Source of the DNA: Methylorubrum populi
Lineage (GTDB): Bacteria > Pseudomonadota > Alphaproteobacteria > Rhizobiales > Beijerinckiaceae
Direction of reading: 5' to 3'
Assembly (NCBI GenBank): GCA_036946625.1
Contig: JAQIIU010000002.1
Coordinates: 1,697,501-1,761,500, forward strand
DNA length: 64,000 bases
How positions within the stretch are numbered: the first letter of the stretch is position 1; each line of letters begins with the position of its first letter. The translations under genes were made by a program, and so were the position numbers. The notes under the pieces were generated by a model, which saw only the letters and a list, made by a program, of their open reading frames with translations, searched no databases and was not told the DNA's origin. This document shows, piece by piece, positions 27,807 through 36,902 of this stretch.

Positions 27807-29680
27807 TGTCGGGAGCGATCACGGACGAGCCCGCGATCCTCGTCCTCGCGCCGATGCCGGCGGCGCCCGCCGGCGCCGGCAACCGGCGCCGGCTCGCGGC
27901 CACCTGCGAGGCGCTGACCCGCGGTGGGTTCGCGATCGACCTCGCCTACTACGCCCACGAGGATCAGGTCTACCGCCGCTTCGGCCAGCACCCGCCGACC
28001 GATCTTTTGGCGATGGAGCGGACTTTTCGGAACGTCTTCCTGATCGAAGCCGACACGCTCATCCCGCTCAAGACGCGCTCCCATGCCTTCGGGATCGACG
28101 AATGGTGTCCCGACGAGGTGGGAGACTTCGTCGCGTGGTATTTTTCGCGGTATCCGGCGACCGGCGCCGTGCTGGTGAACTACGCCTTCCTCGCGCGCGC
28201 CCTGGAGCGGGTGCCGCCCGGCGTGACGACGCTCATCGACACCCACGACCGCTTTGCCGGCCGCCAGGCCCAGTACCGGCCGTTCCGCGCCGAGCCGAAC
28301 TTCTTCTACACCGACGCGGCCGGCGAGGCGGAGGGGCTGTCGCGGGCCGATGTCGTGCTGGCGATCCAGGCGGCCGAAGCGCGATCCTTCGCGCAGGCCA
28401 CCGACAGCCGCGTCCTGCTGCTGCCGCCGCACTTTCCCGCGCAGACACCCTTCGCGGTGCCGGAGCGGGTGGCGCGCATCGGCTTCCTCGGCCACGGCAA
28501 CGACCCGAACCTGTTCTCCATCGGCCGCTTCATCCGGGTCTGGCGCGAGGGTTGGACGCCGGAGCGGCCGGAGCTCGTCGTCGCCGGCGAGATCTGCCGC
28601 AGCCTGCACGGGGTCGAGGAACCCGGCGTGCGGCTGCTCGGCTATCTCGACCGGCTCGAAGACTTTTACGCGCAGGCCGATCTCGTCGTGGCGCCGATGC
28701 TGATGGGCTCCGGGCTCAAGATGAAGGTCGGCGAGGCGCTGTCCTTCGGCCGGCCCGTCATCGGTACGGAGATCGGCCTGGAGGGCTTCGAACCGAGCGA
28801 GCCGACCCATCGCTGCCGCGACGCGGAAGCCGTGAAGCGGGCGGTGCTGGAGGTCGCGCGCGATCGGGATGCGCTGGCGCGGCTCACACGGGCGAGCGAG
28901 GCGCTCTACGCGCACTACGCGGAGGTCGCGCTGGCGGCGGAGGCCGAGCTGATCGGGCTTCTCGGTTCGCACGAACATGGACGTGTTCCCCCCTCGCCCC
29001 ACGCGGGGAGAGGGATGTCCAACCCGGATGCGGCGGCGTCGATCGTCATGCAGGGCGGCGGCCTCGTCCTGACCCGCGAAACCTCCGCCCGCTCCCTGCC
29101 CGCGAGCGACCCCGATCGCGGCGTGCTGGTCGCGACGGAGCGGCGCCCCGGTCGCGGTACGGCGGAGGTCTACGCGCCGCAGCGGCAGCGCTGGTTCGCC
29201 CGCGCGGAGGCGTCCGCCGTCGGCGATCCGCCCGACCTCGGCGCGCTCGATGTCGCCCTCGCGCCCGAGTGGGTGCGCGAAAAGAAACTGCCCTCCGAAA
29301 CCCGCACCGCGCTCGCCCGCGCCTTCGCCGACATCCAGGCCGATTGGGAGACGGACGGGCGGGTCGTCGGCCGCACGCGCGATCGCGTCGAGATCGCGAC
29401 GCTCCTGCCCGGCGTGCTCGTCAACGGCCCCCACCCGGCGGCCGCCTTCCTGATCGCGGGCGAGCGCGCGAGCGAACTGCGCCTGGAGCGCGTCACGCCG
29501 CTCCACCATCGCGCGATCCGCACCTATTCGGATCGGACCGGGCGCCTGCCCGCCCCGGTGCCGGCGAGCCTGTCCTTGCGCGCCGCGGGACCGCTCCCGG
29601 AGGGCGGCGGGCGCCTGCTGTTCCTCACCGACGACGGGATCGGCCGGATCGCCCTCGCGGAGGAAGCCTCCGCCCCATGA
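27806..29680 (+). CDS. GT4-like glycosyltransferase with extra C-terminal domain
   Basis: 624 residues. Residues 1-390 form a GT-B type fold: ILVLAPMPAAPAGAGNRRRL at the N-terminus, VLVNYAFLARALERVP, and the C-terminal nucleotide-sugar region RIGFLGHGNDPN ... APMLMGSGLKMKVGEALSFGRPVIGTEIGLEGF. Residues 404-624 are a separate unrecognised domain beginning at an internal Met. The two parts are joined by PPSPHAGRG, which is encoded by a palindromic intergenic-type repeat at 28991-29014. The enzyme may therefore be a fusion. It overlaps neighbours at both ends (TGATG, ATGA). Donor and acceptor are unknown. Confidence 0.82.
   Translation: MSGAITDEPAILVLAPMPAAPAGAGNRRRLAATCEALTRGGFAIDLAYYAHEDQVYRRFGQHPPTDLLAMERTFRNVFLIEADTLIPLKTRSHAFGIDEWCPDEVGDFVAWYFSRYPATGAVLVNYAFLARALERVPPGVTTLIDTHDRFAGRQAQYRPFRAEPNFFYTDAAGEAEGLSRADVVLAIQAAEARSFAQATDSRVLLLPPHFPAQTPFAVPERVARIGFLGHGNDPNLFSIGRFIRVWREGWTPERPELVVAGEICRSLHGVEEPGVRLLGYLDRLEDFYAQADLVVAPMLMGSGLKMKVGEALSFGRPVIGTEIGLEGFEPSEPTHRCRDAEAVKRAVLEVARDRDALARLTRASEALYAHYAEVALAAEAELIGLLGSHEHGRVPPSPHAGRGMSNPDAAASIVMQGGGLVLTRETSARSLPASDPDRGVLVATERRPGRGTAEVYAPQRQRWFARAEASAVGDPPDLGALDVALAPEWVREKKLPSETRTALARAFADIQADWETDGRVVGRTRDRVEIATLLPGVLVNGPHPAAAFLIAGERASELRLERVTPLHHRAIRTYSDRTGRLPAPVPASLSLRAAGPLPEGGGRLLFLTDDGIGRIALAEEASAP
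28991..29014 (+). repeat. GC palindrome of intergenic type embedded in a coding gene
   Basis: CCCTCGCCCC-ACG-CGGGGAGAGGG-like palindrome, closely matching the noncoding copy at 38032-38057. It lies in frame inside the glycosyltransferase, and an ATG follows immediately at 29015. Confidence 0.65.
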
Positions 29681-31752
29681 GCGAGCCCCCCGCCGTTCCC
29701 CTGCTCGACACCGTCGATCCCGGCACCGGCCGCCGGGCCGCGCTCGCCGAGGCCGCCCTGATCTGGGACGCGATCTTCCGCAACGGCGTGCGCCTCGCCT
29801 TCGCGCCGCAGCCTGCGCCGGAGGTCTCCATCGTCGTCGTCGCCCGCGATGCCCGTCACCTCCTGGCGCTCACGCTGTACCGACTCTGCGCGAGCCAGAC
29901 ACTGGCCGACGTCAGCTTCGAGGTCGTGCTCGTCGACAACGCCTCCGCGCCCGAGACCCGCGCCCTCTACGACCGCCTCGACGGCGTGACGCTGATCGCC
30001 AACGCGACCAACACCGGCTTCGGCCCCGCCTGCAATGCCGGCGCGGCGCGGGCGCGCGGGCGCTTCATCCTGTTCCTGAACCCCGACGTCGACCTCCTGC
30101 CCGGCGCGCTCGCGGCCATGGTCGCCACCTTCCGCGACCATGCCGACACCGGCATCGTCGGCGCTCGCCTCGTCTTTCCCGGCGGCGTCCTCCAGGAATC
30201 CGGCGCGGGTTTTCGCGATGACGTGGGGCTCACCCATCCGCACGGCCGCGGCCACACGGACCCGTTCGCCCCCGAGCACGCCGCGACCCGCGATGTCGGC
30301 TACGTCTCCGGCGCCGTGCTGATGATCGCGCGCGCGCTGTTCGAAGACCTGGGCGGCTTCGATCCACTGTTCGCGCCGGCCTATTTCGAGGACACCGATC
30401 TCTGCCTGCGCTGCCATCAGGCCGGGCGGCGGGTGCTGGTGCAGCCGCGGGCCACCGCGATCCACTACGAGAACGCCACCAGCGCCCGCCGCGAGGACGT
30501 GGAGGCGCTGCTCGACCGCAACCGCGCCCGCTTCCTCGACCGGCACCGGGCCAGCCTGTTCGAGCAGGGCCCGCAGCCGCGGGGGAGCGGCCTCCTCGAC
30601 CACGATCCCTGGCGCCTGCGCGTGCTCTACGTCGACGACCGGGTGCCGCATCTCGACCTCGGCGCCGGCCTGCCGCGGGCCAACGCGATCCTCAACGCCA
30701 TGGCGGACCTGGGCTACGCCGTCACCTTCTTCCCGAACTACGAGGCGGATGCGGAGGAGCACCGGCGCTACCGCGACCTCGACGAGCGCATCGAGATCTT
30801 TTACGCGAGCGGCGACGACGGGTTTGGCCGCCTGATCGCCGAGCGGCGCGACCGCTACGACGTGCTCTGGGTGAGCCGGCCGCACAACATCCTGTTCGTG
30901 ACCCAGGCGCTCCACGCCGCCGGGCTCGATCCGCGCGGCTTCGCGCGCTCGCGGGTGATCTTCGATTCGGAAGCGCTGTTCGCCCTGCGCGACTTCGTGA
31001 CGGAGGCCGCCACGCAGGGCGGCGCCGTCGCCGCGGATCTGGCGTGGCAGGCGGCGCGCGAGACGCGGCTGTTCGGGCTCGCCGACGCGGTGGTCTGCGT
31101 GTCGCCGGCCGAGGCGCGGGTGCTCGCCCGCTACGCCGCCTGCAACCCGACCGTGCTCGGCCACGCCCTGGCGCGGCCCGAGGCGCCGACGCCGGGCTTC
31201 GCCGAGCGCGCCGGCTTCGTCTTCGTCGGCGCGCTCGCCCGCGAAGGCCAGCCCAACGTCGATTCCCTCGACTGGTTTTTCGGGAGCGTCTGGCCGCTCG
31301 TGCAGACGCGGCTGCCCGGCGCGACCCTCGCAATCGTCGGCGGGATCGCGCCGGAGATCCGCGAGCGCTACGCCCGCGAGGCGGGCGTGCGGGTCACCGG
31401 CCGGGTGCCGCGGACCGAGCCCCATCTCGATGCGGCTCGGGTGTTCCTGGCGCCCACCCGCTTCGCCGCCGGTATCCCGCACAAGGTCCACGAGGCGGCG
31501 GCGCAGGGGCTGCCCTGCGTCGTCACGCCGATCCTCGCCGATCAGGTCGGCTGGGAGGAGGGCGAGGGCTTCCTCGCACGCGACTGGCGCGATCCGAACG
31601 GCTTCGCCGAGGCGCTGGTGCGTCTGCACGAGGACGCCGCCCTGTGGCAGGCGGTCCGGGCCGAGGGTTTCAAAAGAATCGCCGCGGATTGCGACGCCGC
31701 CGCCTTCGCCGGGGCGATCCGCGGGCTGTGCGAGGCGCAGGTGGTGGCATGA
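29677..31752 (+). CDS. Bifunctional GT2-GT4 glycosyltransferase
   Basis: 691 residues. The N-terminal GT2 domain (about 48-280) shows VSIVVVARDARHLLALTLYR, EVVLVDNAS, NTGFGPACNAGAARARG and the metal-binding LNPDVD, then VSGAVLMIARALFEDLGGFD and the YFEDTDLCLR acceptor loop. The second half (about 305-690) is GT-B like: RVLYVDDRVPHLDLGAG, FDSEALFALRDF, then FVFVGALAREGQPNVDSLDWF and PTRFAAGIPHKVHEAAAQGLP. Such fused enzymes typically add two successive sugars. Coupled upstream (ATGA with the previous stop) and downstream. Confidence 0.9.
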   Translation: MSEPPAVPLLDTVDPGTGRRAALAEAALIWDAIFRNGVRLAFAPQPAPEVSIVVVARDARHLLALTLYRLCASQTLADVSFEVVLVDNASAPETRALYDRLDGVTLIANATNTGFGPACNAGAARARGRFILFLNPDVDLLPGALAAMVATFRDHADTGIVGARLVFPGGVLQESGAGFRDDVGLTHPHGRGHTDPFAPEHAATRDVGYVSGAVLMIARALFEDLGGFDPLFAPAYFEDTDLCLRCHQAGRRVLVQPRATAIHYENATSARREDVEALLDRNRARFLDRHRASLFEQGPQPRGSGLLDHDPWRLRVLYVDDRVPHLDLGAGLPRANAILNAMADLGYAVTFFPNYEADAEEHRRYRDLDERIEIFYASGDDGFGRLIAERRDRYDVLWVSRPHNILFVTQALHAAGLDPRGFARSRVIFDSEALFALRDFVTEAATQGGAVAADLAWQAARETRLFGLADAVVCVSPAEARVLARYAACNPTVLGHALARPEAPTPGFAERAGFVFVGALAREGQPNVDSLDWFFGSVWPLVQTRLPGATLAIVGGIAPEIRERYAREAGVRVTGRVPRTEPHLDAARVFLAPTRFAAGIPHKVHEAAAQGLPCVVTPILADQVGWEEGEGFLARDWRDPNGFAEALVRLHEDAALWQAVRAEGFKRIAADCDAAAFAGAIRGLCEAQVVA

Positions 31753-31764
31753 GTGGTGGCATGA
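31741..31764 (+). repeat. Tandem duplication of 12 bases at a start codon
   Basis: GTGGTGGCATGA occurs twice back to back, so the coupled ATGA start signal is doubled. The second copy offers a new in-frame ATG four codons later. Confidence 0.85.
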
Positions 31765-32648
31765 GCGCGCCCTCCCCTCTCGCGCGCCTCGTCGGCCTCG
31801 GCAGCGGCCTCCTGCGCCGCGCCGTGATCGGCCGCGTCCCGAAGCTGTTCGACGCCGCCTATTACCGCGCGCGCAACCCGGGCGTGGCGCGGAGCGGCCT
31901 CGACCCGTTCCTGCACTACGCGTGGTTCGGCGCGCGCCGGGACCGCAATCCGAACGCGGATTTCGACACCGCCTTCTACAGGCGCCAGAGCGGCCGCACC
32001 CGGCTCGATCCCCTGCGCCACTATCTGCGGACCGGAGCCGCCGCGGGCCTCGATCCGAGCCCCGCCTTCAGCACCGGCCTCTATCTCGCCCGCTACCCCG
32101 ACGTGGTGGCGGCCGGGATCAACCCGCTCCTGCATTTCCGCAACGACGGCCGGGCGGAGGGCCGCGAGGCTGCGCCCTCGCCGATCGAACCCGACCGCCT
32201 GCGGGCGCTGGACGGCGTGGCGGAAGATCACGTCCGCACCCTGCCGGAGGCGGAGGGCGGGCGCTTCGCCCTGACGCTGCTGCGGGAGAGCCCCCTCGAT
32301 GCAGGAGCGGACTTCGCCCCGCGCTTCTGCCTCCAGCTCTGCGTCGACGGTATCGAGTACGACGCCCTGCTCGACGCCTTTCGCGCCTTCGAGACGGGCG
32401 GGCAGGCGGCGGTGGCGCTGGAGATCGACACCGGCGACGGCCCGCATCCGCCGATGCCGACCCAGCTCCTCGCCTTCGAGCGCTGCTTCGTCTCCTGCTC
32501 CGGCGACGGCCGCACCGTGACTCTGCGCTACGCCGAGGTGCGAGCCTGGGACCTGCGCCTCAAGCGGCCGGGCGTGGCGGCGGTGTTTCCCGGCGGCGCC
32601 TTCGCCACGCGGGTGTTGGCGAAGGGCGAGGCGTGGCCGGCGGGCTGA
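31749..32648 (+). CDS. Unknown protein with three aromatic DPLxHY-type repeats
   Basis: 299 residues. Three related segments occur at about 34-60, 72-95 and 107-132: FDAAYYRARNPGVARSGLDP, FDTAFYRRQSG...LDPLRHYL and FSTGLYLARYPDVVAAGINP. Each reads as aromatic-YY/LY, NPGV/YPDV, then a Leu-Asp-Pro and aromatic HY/HF. Such repeats recur in alphaproteobacterial glycosyltransferase-associated proteins, but the function is not established. The remaining 150 residues are a beta-rich domain (FALTLLRES ... FCLQLCVDG ... LALEIDTGDG type) without known motif. It starts inside a 12-base tandem duplication (31741-31764), giving two possible starts (Met1 or Met5). Confidence 0.75.
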   Translation: MSGGMSAPSPLARLVGLGSGLLRRAVIGRVPKLFDAAYYRARNPGVARSGLDPFLHYAWFGARRDRNPNADFDTAFYRRQSGRTRLDPLRHYLRTGAAAGLDPSPAFSTGLYLARYPDVVAAGINPLLHFRNDGRAEGREAAPSPIEPDRLRALDGVAEDHVRTLPEAEGGRFALTLLRESPLDAGADFAPRFCLQLCVDGIEYDALLDAFRAFETGGQAAVALEIDTGDGPHPPMPTQLLAFERCFVSCSGDGRTVTLRYAEVRAWDLRLKRPGVAAVFPGGAFATRVLAKGEAWPAG

Positions 32649-32801
32649 CACATGGCCTCGGCTTCGCGATCCTGCCGGCGAAGGGTGTCGGGCCGCTCGC
32701 AAACCTCATCCGGCTGGCGTCGCGCTCTGGACCGCGACGCAGGCCGAACGAGAGGCACGCGCGTCATCCATGACCTAAGCGGCTGCGACGACGCGAATGC
32801 C

Positions 32802-33440
32802 CTACGAGCGCACCACGGCGTCGGAGGCGCCCGGGCCGAGCAGGGCCTCCTCCTCGTCGTCGGCTTCGCCGTCGATCTCGGAGTCGGTTTCGTCGTGACC
32901 GTCCACCCCGGCGGCCTCGGCAAGGTTGCGGGCGACCCGGCGCAGCAGCTTGCGCAGGCGGCGGCGCTCCTTGTTGTCGAAGTCTTCGAGCAGTTCGGCC
33001 TCGACCTCGTCCCAGATCCGCTCGATCGCCGCGGCCTTGGCCAGCCCCGTCTCGGTCAGGCGGACGCGCACGATGCGCCCGTCGCCGGCCTCGGCCCGGC
33101 GCTCGACGAAGCCGAGGGCGGCCAGCCGCGAGATCGTCTTCGAGGCGGTCGGCGGGCGCACCCGCAGCGTCGCGGCGAGATCCCCCATGGTCATGCTGCC
33201 GGCCGCCGCCAGCGCCTGCACCACCTGCTCCTGGCCGGCGAACAGGTCCAGCGCGGCGAGCCGGTCGCCGACCCGGGCGCGATGCAGCCGCGCGGCCTGG
33301 ACCAGAGCCCAGCCGACGCTCTTGGCCGCCGGGGGGCGCAGCCGCTTGACGGCCTTGCTCTCCTTCCCGCTTCGGCCGCCCGGCTGTCCGAGGGCCTCGC
33401 CGTGCGCCGACACGGCGACCGCTTCGTTTGCCGCCGACAT
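32802..33440 (-). CDS. MarR-type transcriptional regulator with acidic tail
   Basis: 212 residues. The winged helix has LDLFAGQEQVVQALAAAGSMT, LAATLRVRPPTASKTISRLAALGF (recognition helix) and the wing AEAGDGRIVRVRLTETG, which fit MarR. The C-terminus is strongly acidic (DGHDETDSEIDGEADDEEE), unusual for the family. It faces away from the glycan genes, between the repeat protein and the tandem-GT2 gene, and may control them or be unrelated. The ATG at 33440 has GGGAAA seven bases before it; extra in-frame sequence to 33500 is less likely coding. The inducer is not readable. Confidence 0.88.
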   Translation of the reverse strand: MSAANEAVAVSAHGEALGQPGGRSGKESKAVKRLRPPAAKSVGWALVQAARLHRARVGDRLAALDLFAGQEQVVQALAAAGSMTMGDLAATLRVRPPTASKTISRLAALGFVERRAEAGDGRIVRVRLTETGLAKAAAIERIWDEVEAELLEDFDNKERRRLRKLLRRVARNLAEAAGVDGHDETDSEIDGEADDEEEALLGPGASDAVVRS

Positions 33441-33694
33441 GATCCGGTTTCCCTTCGCGGACGCGCGAGCCTGAACACGGTCCGAAAAACGCTCAACCAC
33501 GGGCAGACTCTCAGGCTCACCCGCGCGACAGCATCTGACGGGTCGCGATGAAACTTAGATGACAAAGATCGATGGTGGTATCGCGAGCGGGCCGGCAAGA
33601 TACGGATCATGCGAGAGACGGCTTCACGGCGCGGCGGAATTGGTGGATTCCGGTGCCGCATGAGCTTCGACCGACCCCGAGACAGCGAGCGATC

Positions 33695-35884
33695 ATGGTG
33701 AGGCGCCGCGAGGCGCTGGGCCTCTATCCCCTGCGCGACCTGCGCCGAGTCGCGGAAGACGGCGCCTGGAGCGTGACCGGGCCCGATCCCGTCCTCGCCC
33801 TCGGCCCCGGGGCGGCGGTGGCGGCCCTGTCCGGCACCCGCATCCGCGTCCGCTGCCGCCCCGACGGCGTACGGCCGGTGCTCGCGGTCGAGGCGGAGGG
33901 CGAGACCGAGCCGCGCCGCTACCGCTTGAGCCCGGGCGAGGCCGGCACCGACGACCTGATCCGCATGCCGCCCGGCACCCGCGCGCTCCGCCTGGAGGTC
34001 GCCGGGGCGGAAGCCCGGTTCCGGCTCGACGCCGTGCGGGTCGAGCCGGCGGGGCGGATCGAGGCCGGCCTCCTCTCGGCCCGCAGGATCCTGGAGCGGC
34101 TGCCGCCGCAGGAGCGCCGCCCCTTGCGCCTGCTGCGCCGGGCGTTCGGCCTGCTGCGCAGCGTGCCGCCGGGCGAGATCCGGCGGCGCCTGTCCCGCGC
34201 CGCGCAGACCCGCCGCCCGCCGCCCGGCTACGCCGCCTGGATCGCAGCGGTGGAGGCGCCGGCGCAAGCCGCGGCCGAGGCCTGCGCCGCGAGGCTCGCG
34301 GCCCTGCCGGAGCGCCCGCTGATCTCCGTGCTGATGGCCGCGGGCACGATCGATCCGGCGCCCCTCGCGCAAGCCCTCGCGAGCCTGACGGCGCAGAGCT
34401 ACCCGGATTGGGAGCTGCTGCTGGTGGCCGACCCATCGGCTGCCCTGCCCGGGCTCGCGGCCGAAGAGCCGCGGCTGCACCTGCTGCCGCCTCCGCCCGG
34501 CGGCACGGCCGCCGCCCTTGACGCGGGCCTGGCGCGGGCGGGCGGCGCCTACGTCGCGCTGCTGGAGCCGGATGCGCGGCTGGCGCCCCACGCGCTGCTC
34601 GCCTTCGTCCGGCGGTTGGCGACCGAGCCCGGCCTCGACATGCTCTATGCCGACGAGGATCGGATCGGCCCCGGCGGCGAGCGCCGCGATCCGCACTTCA
34701 AGCCGGACTGGTCGCCCGAGACCCTGGAATCCGGCTTCTACACCGGCCCGTTCAGCCTCGCCCGCACGTCCCTGGTGCGGGCCGTCGGCGGTTTTCCCGC
34801 CGAGAGCGAGGGCGCGCCGGCCTACGATCTGGCCCTGCGCCTGACCGAGCGGACGAGGCGCGTCGGGCACGTCGCCCAGGTGCTCTGCCATCGCCGCGGC
34901 GATGCGATCGATCCGGAAGCCGCCGCCCGGGCTCTCTCCGGGCGAGCGCACCGCACCGGCGGGCTCGATTCCGTCCGCGCGCTCGCTCCCGGCCATTTCG
35001 CCCTCAGGCGGACGCTCGCGGCGCGCCCGCGCGTCTCGATCGTGATCCCGACCGCCGGGCACGACAGCACCGTCGGCGGGAAGAGCGTCGACCTGCTCGC
35101 CGCCTGCCTCGCCGGCATCCGCGCGACGAGCATCTACGAGGCCGTCGAGATCGTGACGGTCGACAACGGCGACCTGCGCCCGCAGACCCGCGCCGCGGTC
35201 GAGCGGTTCGGCGCACGCCCGGTGACCTGGGAAAACCCCGTCTTCAACGTCGCCGCCAAGATGAACCTCGGGGCGAAGGCGGCCACGGGCGCGGTGCTGA
35301 TCTTCCTCAACGACGGCATCGCCTGCATCACGCCGGACTGGATCGAGGCGATGCTGGCGCTGCTGGCCATTCCCGGCGTCGGCGCGGTCGGCCCCAAGCT
35401 GCTGTTCGAGGACGGCAGCCTGCAGCATGCCGGCGTGGTGTTCGGCGAGGGCCTGCCGGACCATGTCCGCCGCGGCTTTCCCGGCGACGATCCCGGTTAT
35501 CACGGCTCCAGCCTCGCCAACCGCAACGTGCTGGCCGTGACCGGGGCCTGCATGATGGTGGGCCAAGCCGATTTCGAGTCGGTCGGCGGCTTCGACGAGG
35601 GATACGCGATCAACTACAACGACATCGACCTGTGCCTGCGGCTCGGCGAGCGGGACCTGCGCACGGTCTACTGCGCCGATGCGGCCCTGCATCACTACGA
35701 GAGCCGCAACCGCATCCCGACCGTCGATCCCGCCGAGCAGGCCCGCTTCCGCAAGCGCTGGGGCGCGCGGCTCGCCTGCGACCCGTACTATCCCGACGCC
35801 TTCGGCATCCGCCCGCCGGCCTTCGAACTCGACGCCGAACGGTTTCCGGCAGCCGCGCGGCGCATGGTAGAGGCGTGGCGATGA
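33695..35884 (+). CDS. Glycosyltransferase with two GT2 domains
   Basis: 729 residues. The first 200 residues are an Arg-rich, beta-type region without known motif. GT2 domain one (about 205-400) has LISVLMAAGTIDPAPL, LLEPDARLAPHALLAF and MLYADEDRIGPGGERRDPHF. GT2 domain two (about 445-700) has VSIVIPTAGHDSTVGG, EIVTVDNGDLRP, VFNVAAKMNLGAKAATG, IFLNDGIACITPDWIEAML and AINYNDIDLCLRLGERDL. This architecture is typical of O-antigen/rhamnan-type synthases that act on growing chains. The ATG at 33695 is chosen over open sequence from 33572. It precedes the CDP-sugar cassette by 250 bases. Confidence 0.9.
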   Translation: MVRRREALGLYPLRDLRRVAEDGAWSVTGPDPVLALGPGAAVAALSGTRIRVRCRPDGVRPVLAVEAEGETEPRRYRLSPGEAGTDDLIRMPPGTRALRLEVAGAEARFRLDAVRVEPAGRIEAGLLSARRILERLPPQERRPLRLLRRAFGLLRSVPPGEIRRRLSRAAQTRRPPPGYAAWIAAVEAPAQAAAEACAARLAALPERPLISVLMAAGTIDPAPLAQALASLTAQSYPDWELLLVADPSAALPGLAAEEPRLHLLPPPPGGTAAALDAGLARAGGAYVALLEPDARLAPHALLAFVRRLATEPGLDMLYADEDRIGPGGERRDPHFKPDWSPETLESGFYTGPFSLARTSLVRAVGGFPAESEGAPAYDLALRLTERTRRVGHVAQVLCHRRGDAIDPEAAARALSGRAHRTGGLDSVRALAPGHFALRRTLAARPRVSIVIPTAGHDSTVGGKSVDLLAACLAGIRATSIYEAVEIVTVDNGDLRPQTRAAVERFGARPVTWENPVFNVAAKMNLGAKAATGAVLIFLNDGIACITPDWIEAMLALLAIPGVGAVGPKLLFEDGSLQHAGVVFGEGLPDHVRRGFPGDDPGYHGSSLANRNVLAVTGACMMVGQADFESVGGFDEGYAINYNDIDLCLRLGERDLRTVYCADAALHHYESRNRIPTVDPAEQARFRKRWGARLACDPYYPDAFGIRPPAFELDAERFPAAARRMVEAWR

Positions 35885-35964
35885 TGGCGACGTTCGATCA
35901 CGGGATGCCCCCAGGCGCGGGCCGGTCCTCCATGGCGCGAAACCGAAAGGCGCCGCGTGCCCGG

Positions 35965-36095
35965 ATCGCTTCGCGGACGCTCGAACGCCCCTTCCGGCGC
36001 CGTCGCGCTTCTGGATTGCCTCGCCATTCGGCTCGCAATGACGGGGTGGGTCCGCTTCTCCGTCATTGCGAGGCGGGGCCGAAGCCATCCGGCGG
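35965..36095. repeat. Degenerate family A repeat fragments
   Basis: Core-like pieces ATCGCTTCGCGGACGCTC, CTGGATTGCCTCGCCATTC, GGCTCGCAATGACGG and CCGTCATTGCGAGGCG occur within the 250 bases between the tandem-GT2 gene and rfbF. No complete copy is present. Confidence 0.55.
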
Positions 36096-36134
36096 CACGA
36101 CGGCGCCGCCCTTCTCTCGCATCGGAGACCGCCC

Positions 36135-36902
36135 GTGAAGGCCGTGATCCTGGCGGGCGGACTCGGCACGCGGCTCTCGGAGGAGACCGTGGTGCGCCCC
36201 AAGCCCATGCTGGAGATCGGCGGACGGCCGATCCTCTGGCACATCATGCAGATCTTCGCCGCCCACGGCGTGAGCGAGTTCGTGATCTGCCTCGGCTACA
36301 AGGGCTACGTCATCAAGGAGTTCTTCCTCAACTACCGCCTGCACCTGAGCGACGTCACGCTCGACCTCGGCCGGGGCGACGTGCAGTTCCACCGCTCGGC
36401 CGCCGAGGACTGGAAGGTCTCGCTGATCGAGACCGGCGACGCCACCATGACCGGCGGGCGGCTCAAGCGCGTGCGCGACTACCTCGGCGAGGACGATTTC
36501 TTCATGACCTACGGCGACGGCGTCGCCGACATCGACCTCACCGCGCTCAGCCGCTTCCACCGGGCGCACGGGCGCCTCGCCACCCTGACGGCGGTGGTGC
36601 CGCCGGGCCGCTTCGGCGCGCTCGACCTCGACGGCGATTCGGTCCGCAGCTTCCGCGAGAAGCCGGCGGGCGACGGGGCGACCGTCAACGGCGGCTTCTT
36701 CGTGCTCTCGCCGCGTGTGCTCGATCGGATCGAGGGCGACGCCACCGTGTGGGAGAACGAGCCGCTGGAGCGCCTCGCCCGCGAGGGGCAGCTCCACGCC
36801 TACCATCACACCGGCTTCTGGCAGGCGATGGACACCTTGCGCGACAAGAAGCACCTCGAAGAACTCTGGGCCCGAGGTGACGCCCCGTGGAAGGTGTGGT
36901 GA
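36135..36902 (+). CDS. rfbF: Glucose-1-phosphate cytidylyltransferase
   Basis: 255 residues: VKAVILAGGLGTRLSEETVVRPKPMLEIG at the N-terminus (nucleotide-binding P-loop of sugar nucleotidyltransferases), MTYGDGVADID (metal-binding Asp) and GGFFVLSPRVLDRIEGD later. It makes CDP-glucose from CTP and glucose 1-phosphate. GTG at 36135 is the start, with GGAG eight bases before it; the frame before it is repeat DNA. Its stop overlaps the start of rfbG (TGATG), the standard arrangement for the CDP-6-deoxyhexose pathway. Confidence 0.96.
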   Translation: MKAVILAGGLGTRLSEETVVRPKPMLEIGGRPILWHIMQIFAAHGVSEFVICLGYKGYVIKEFFLNYRLHLSDVTLDLGRGDVQFHRSAAEDWKVSLIETGDATMTGGRLKRVRDYLGEDDFFMTYGDGVADIDLTALSRFHRAHGRLATLTAVVPPGRFGALDLDGDSVRSFREKPAGDGATVNGGFFVLSPRVLDRIEGDATVWENEPLERLAREGQLHAYHHTGFWQAMDTLRDKKHLEELWARGDAPWKVW

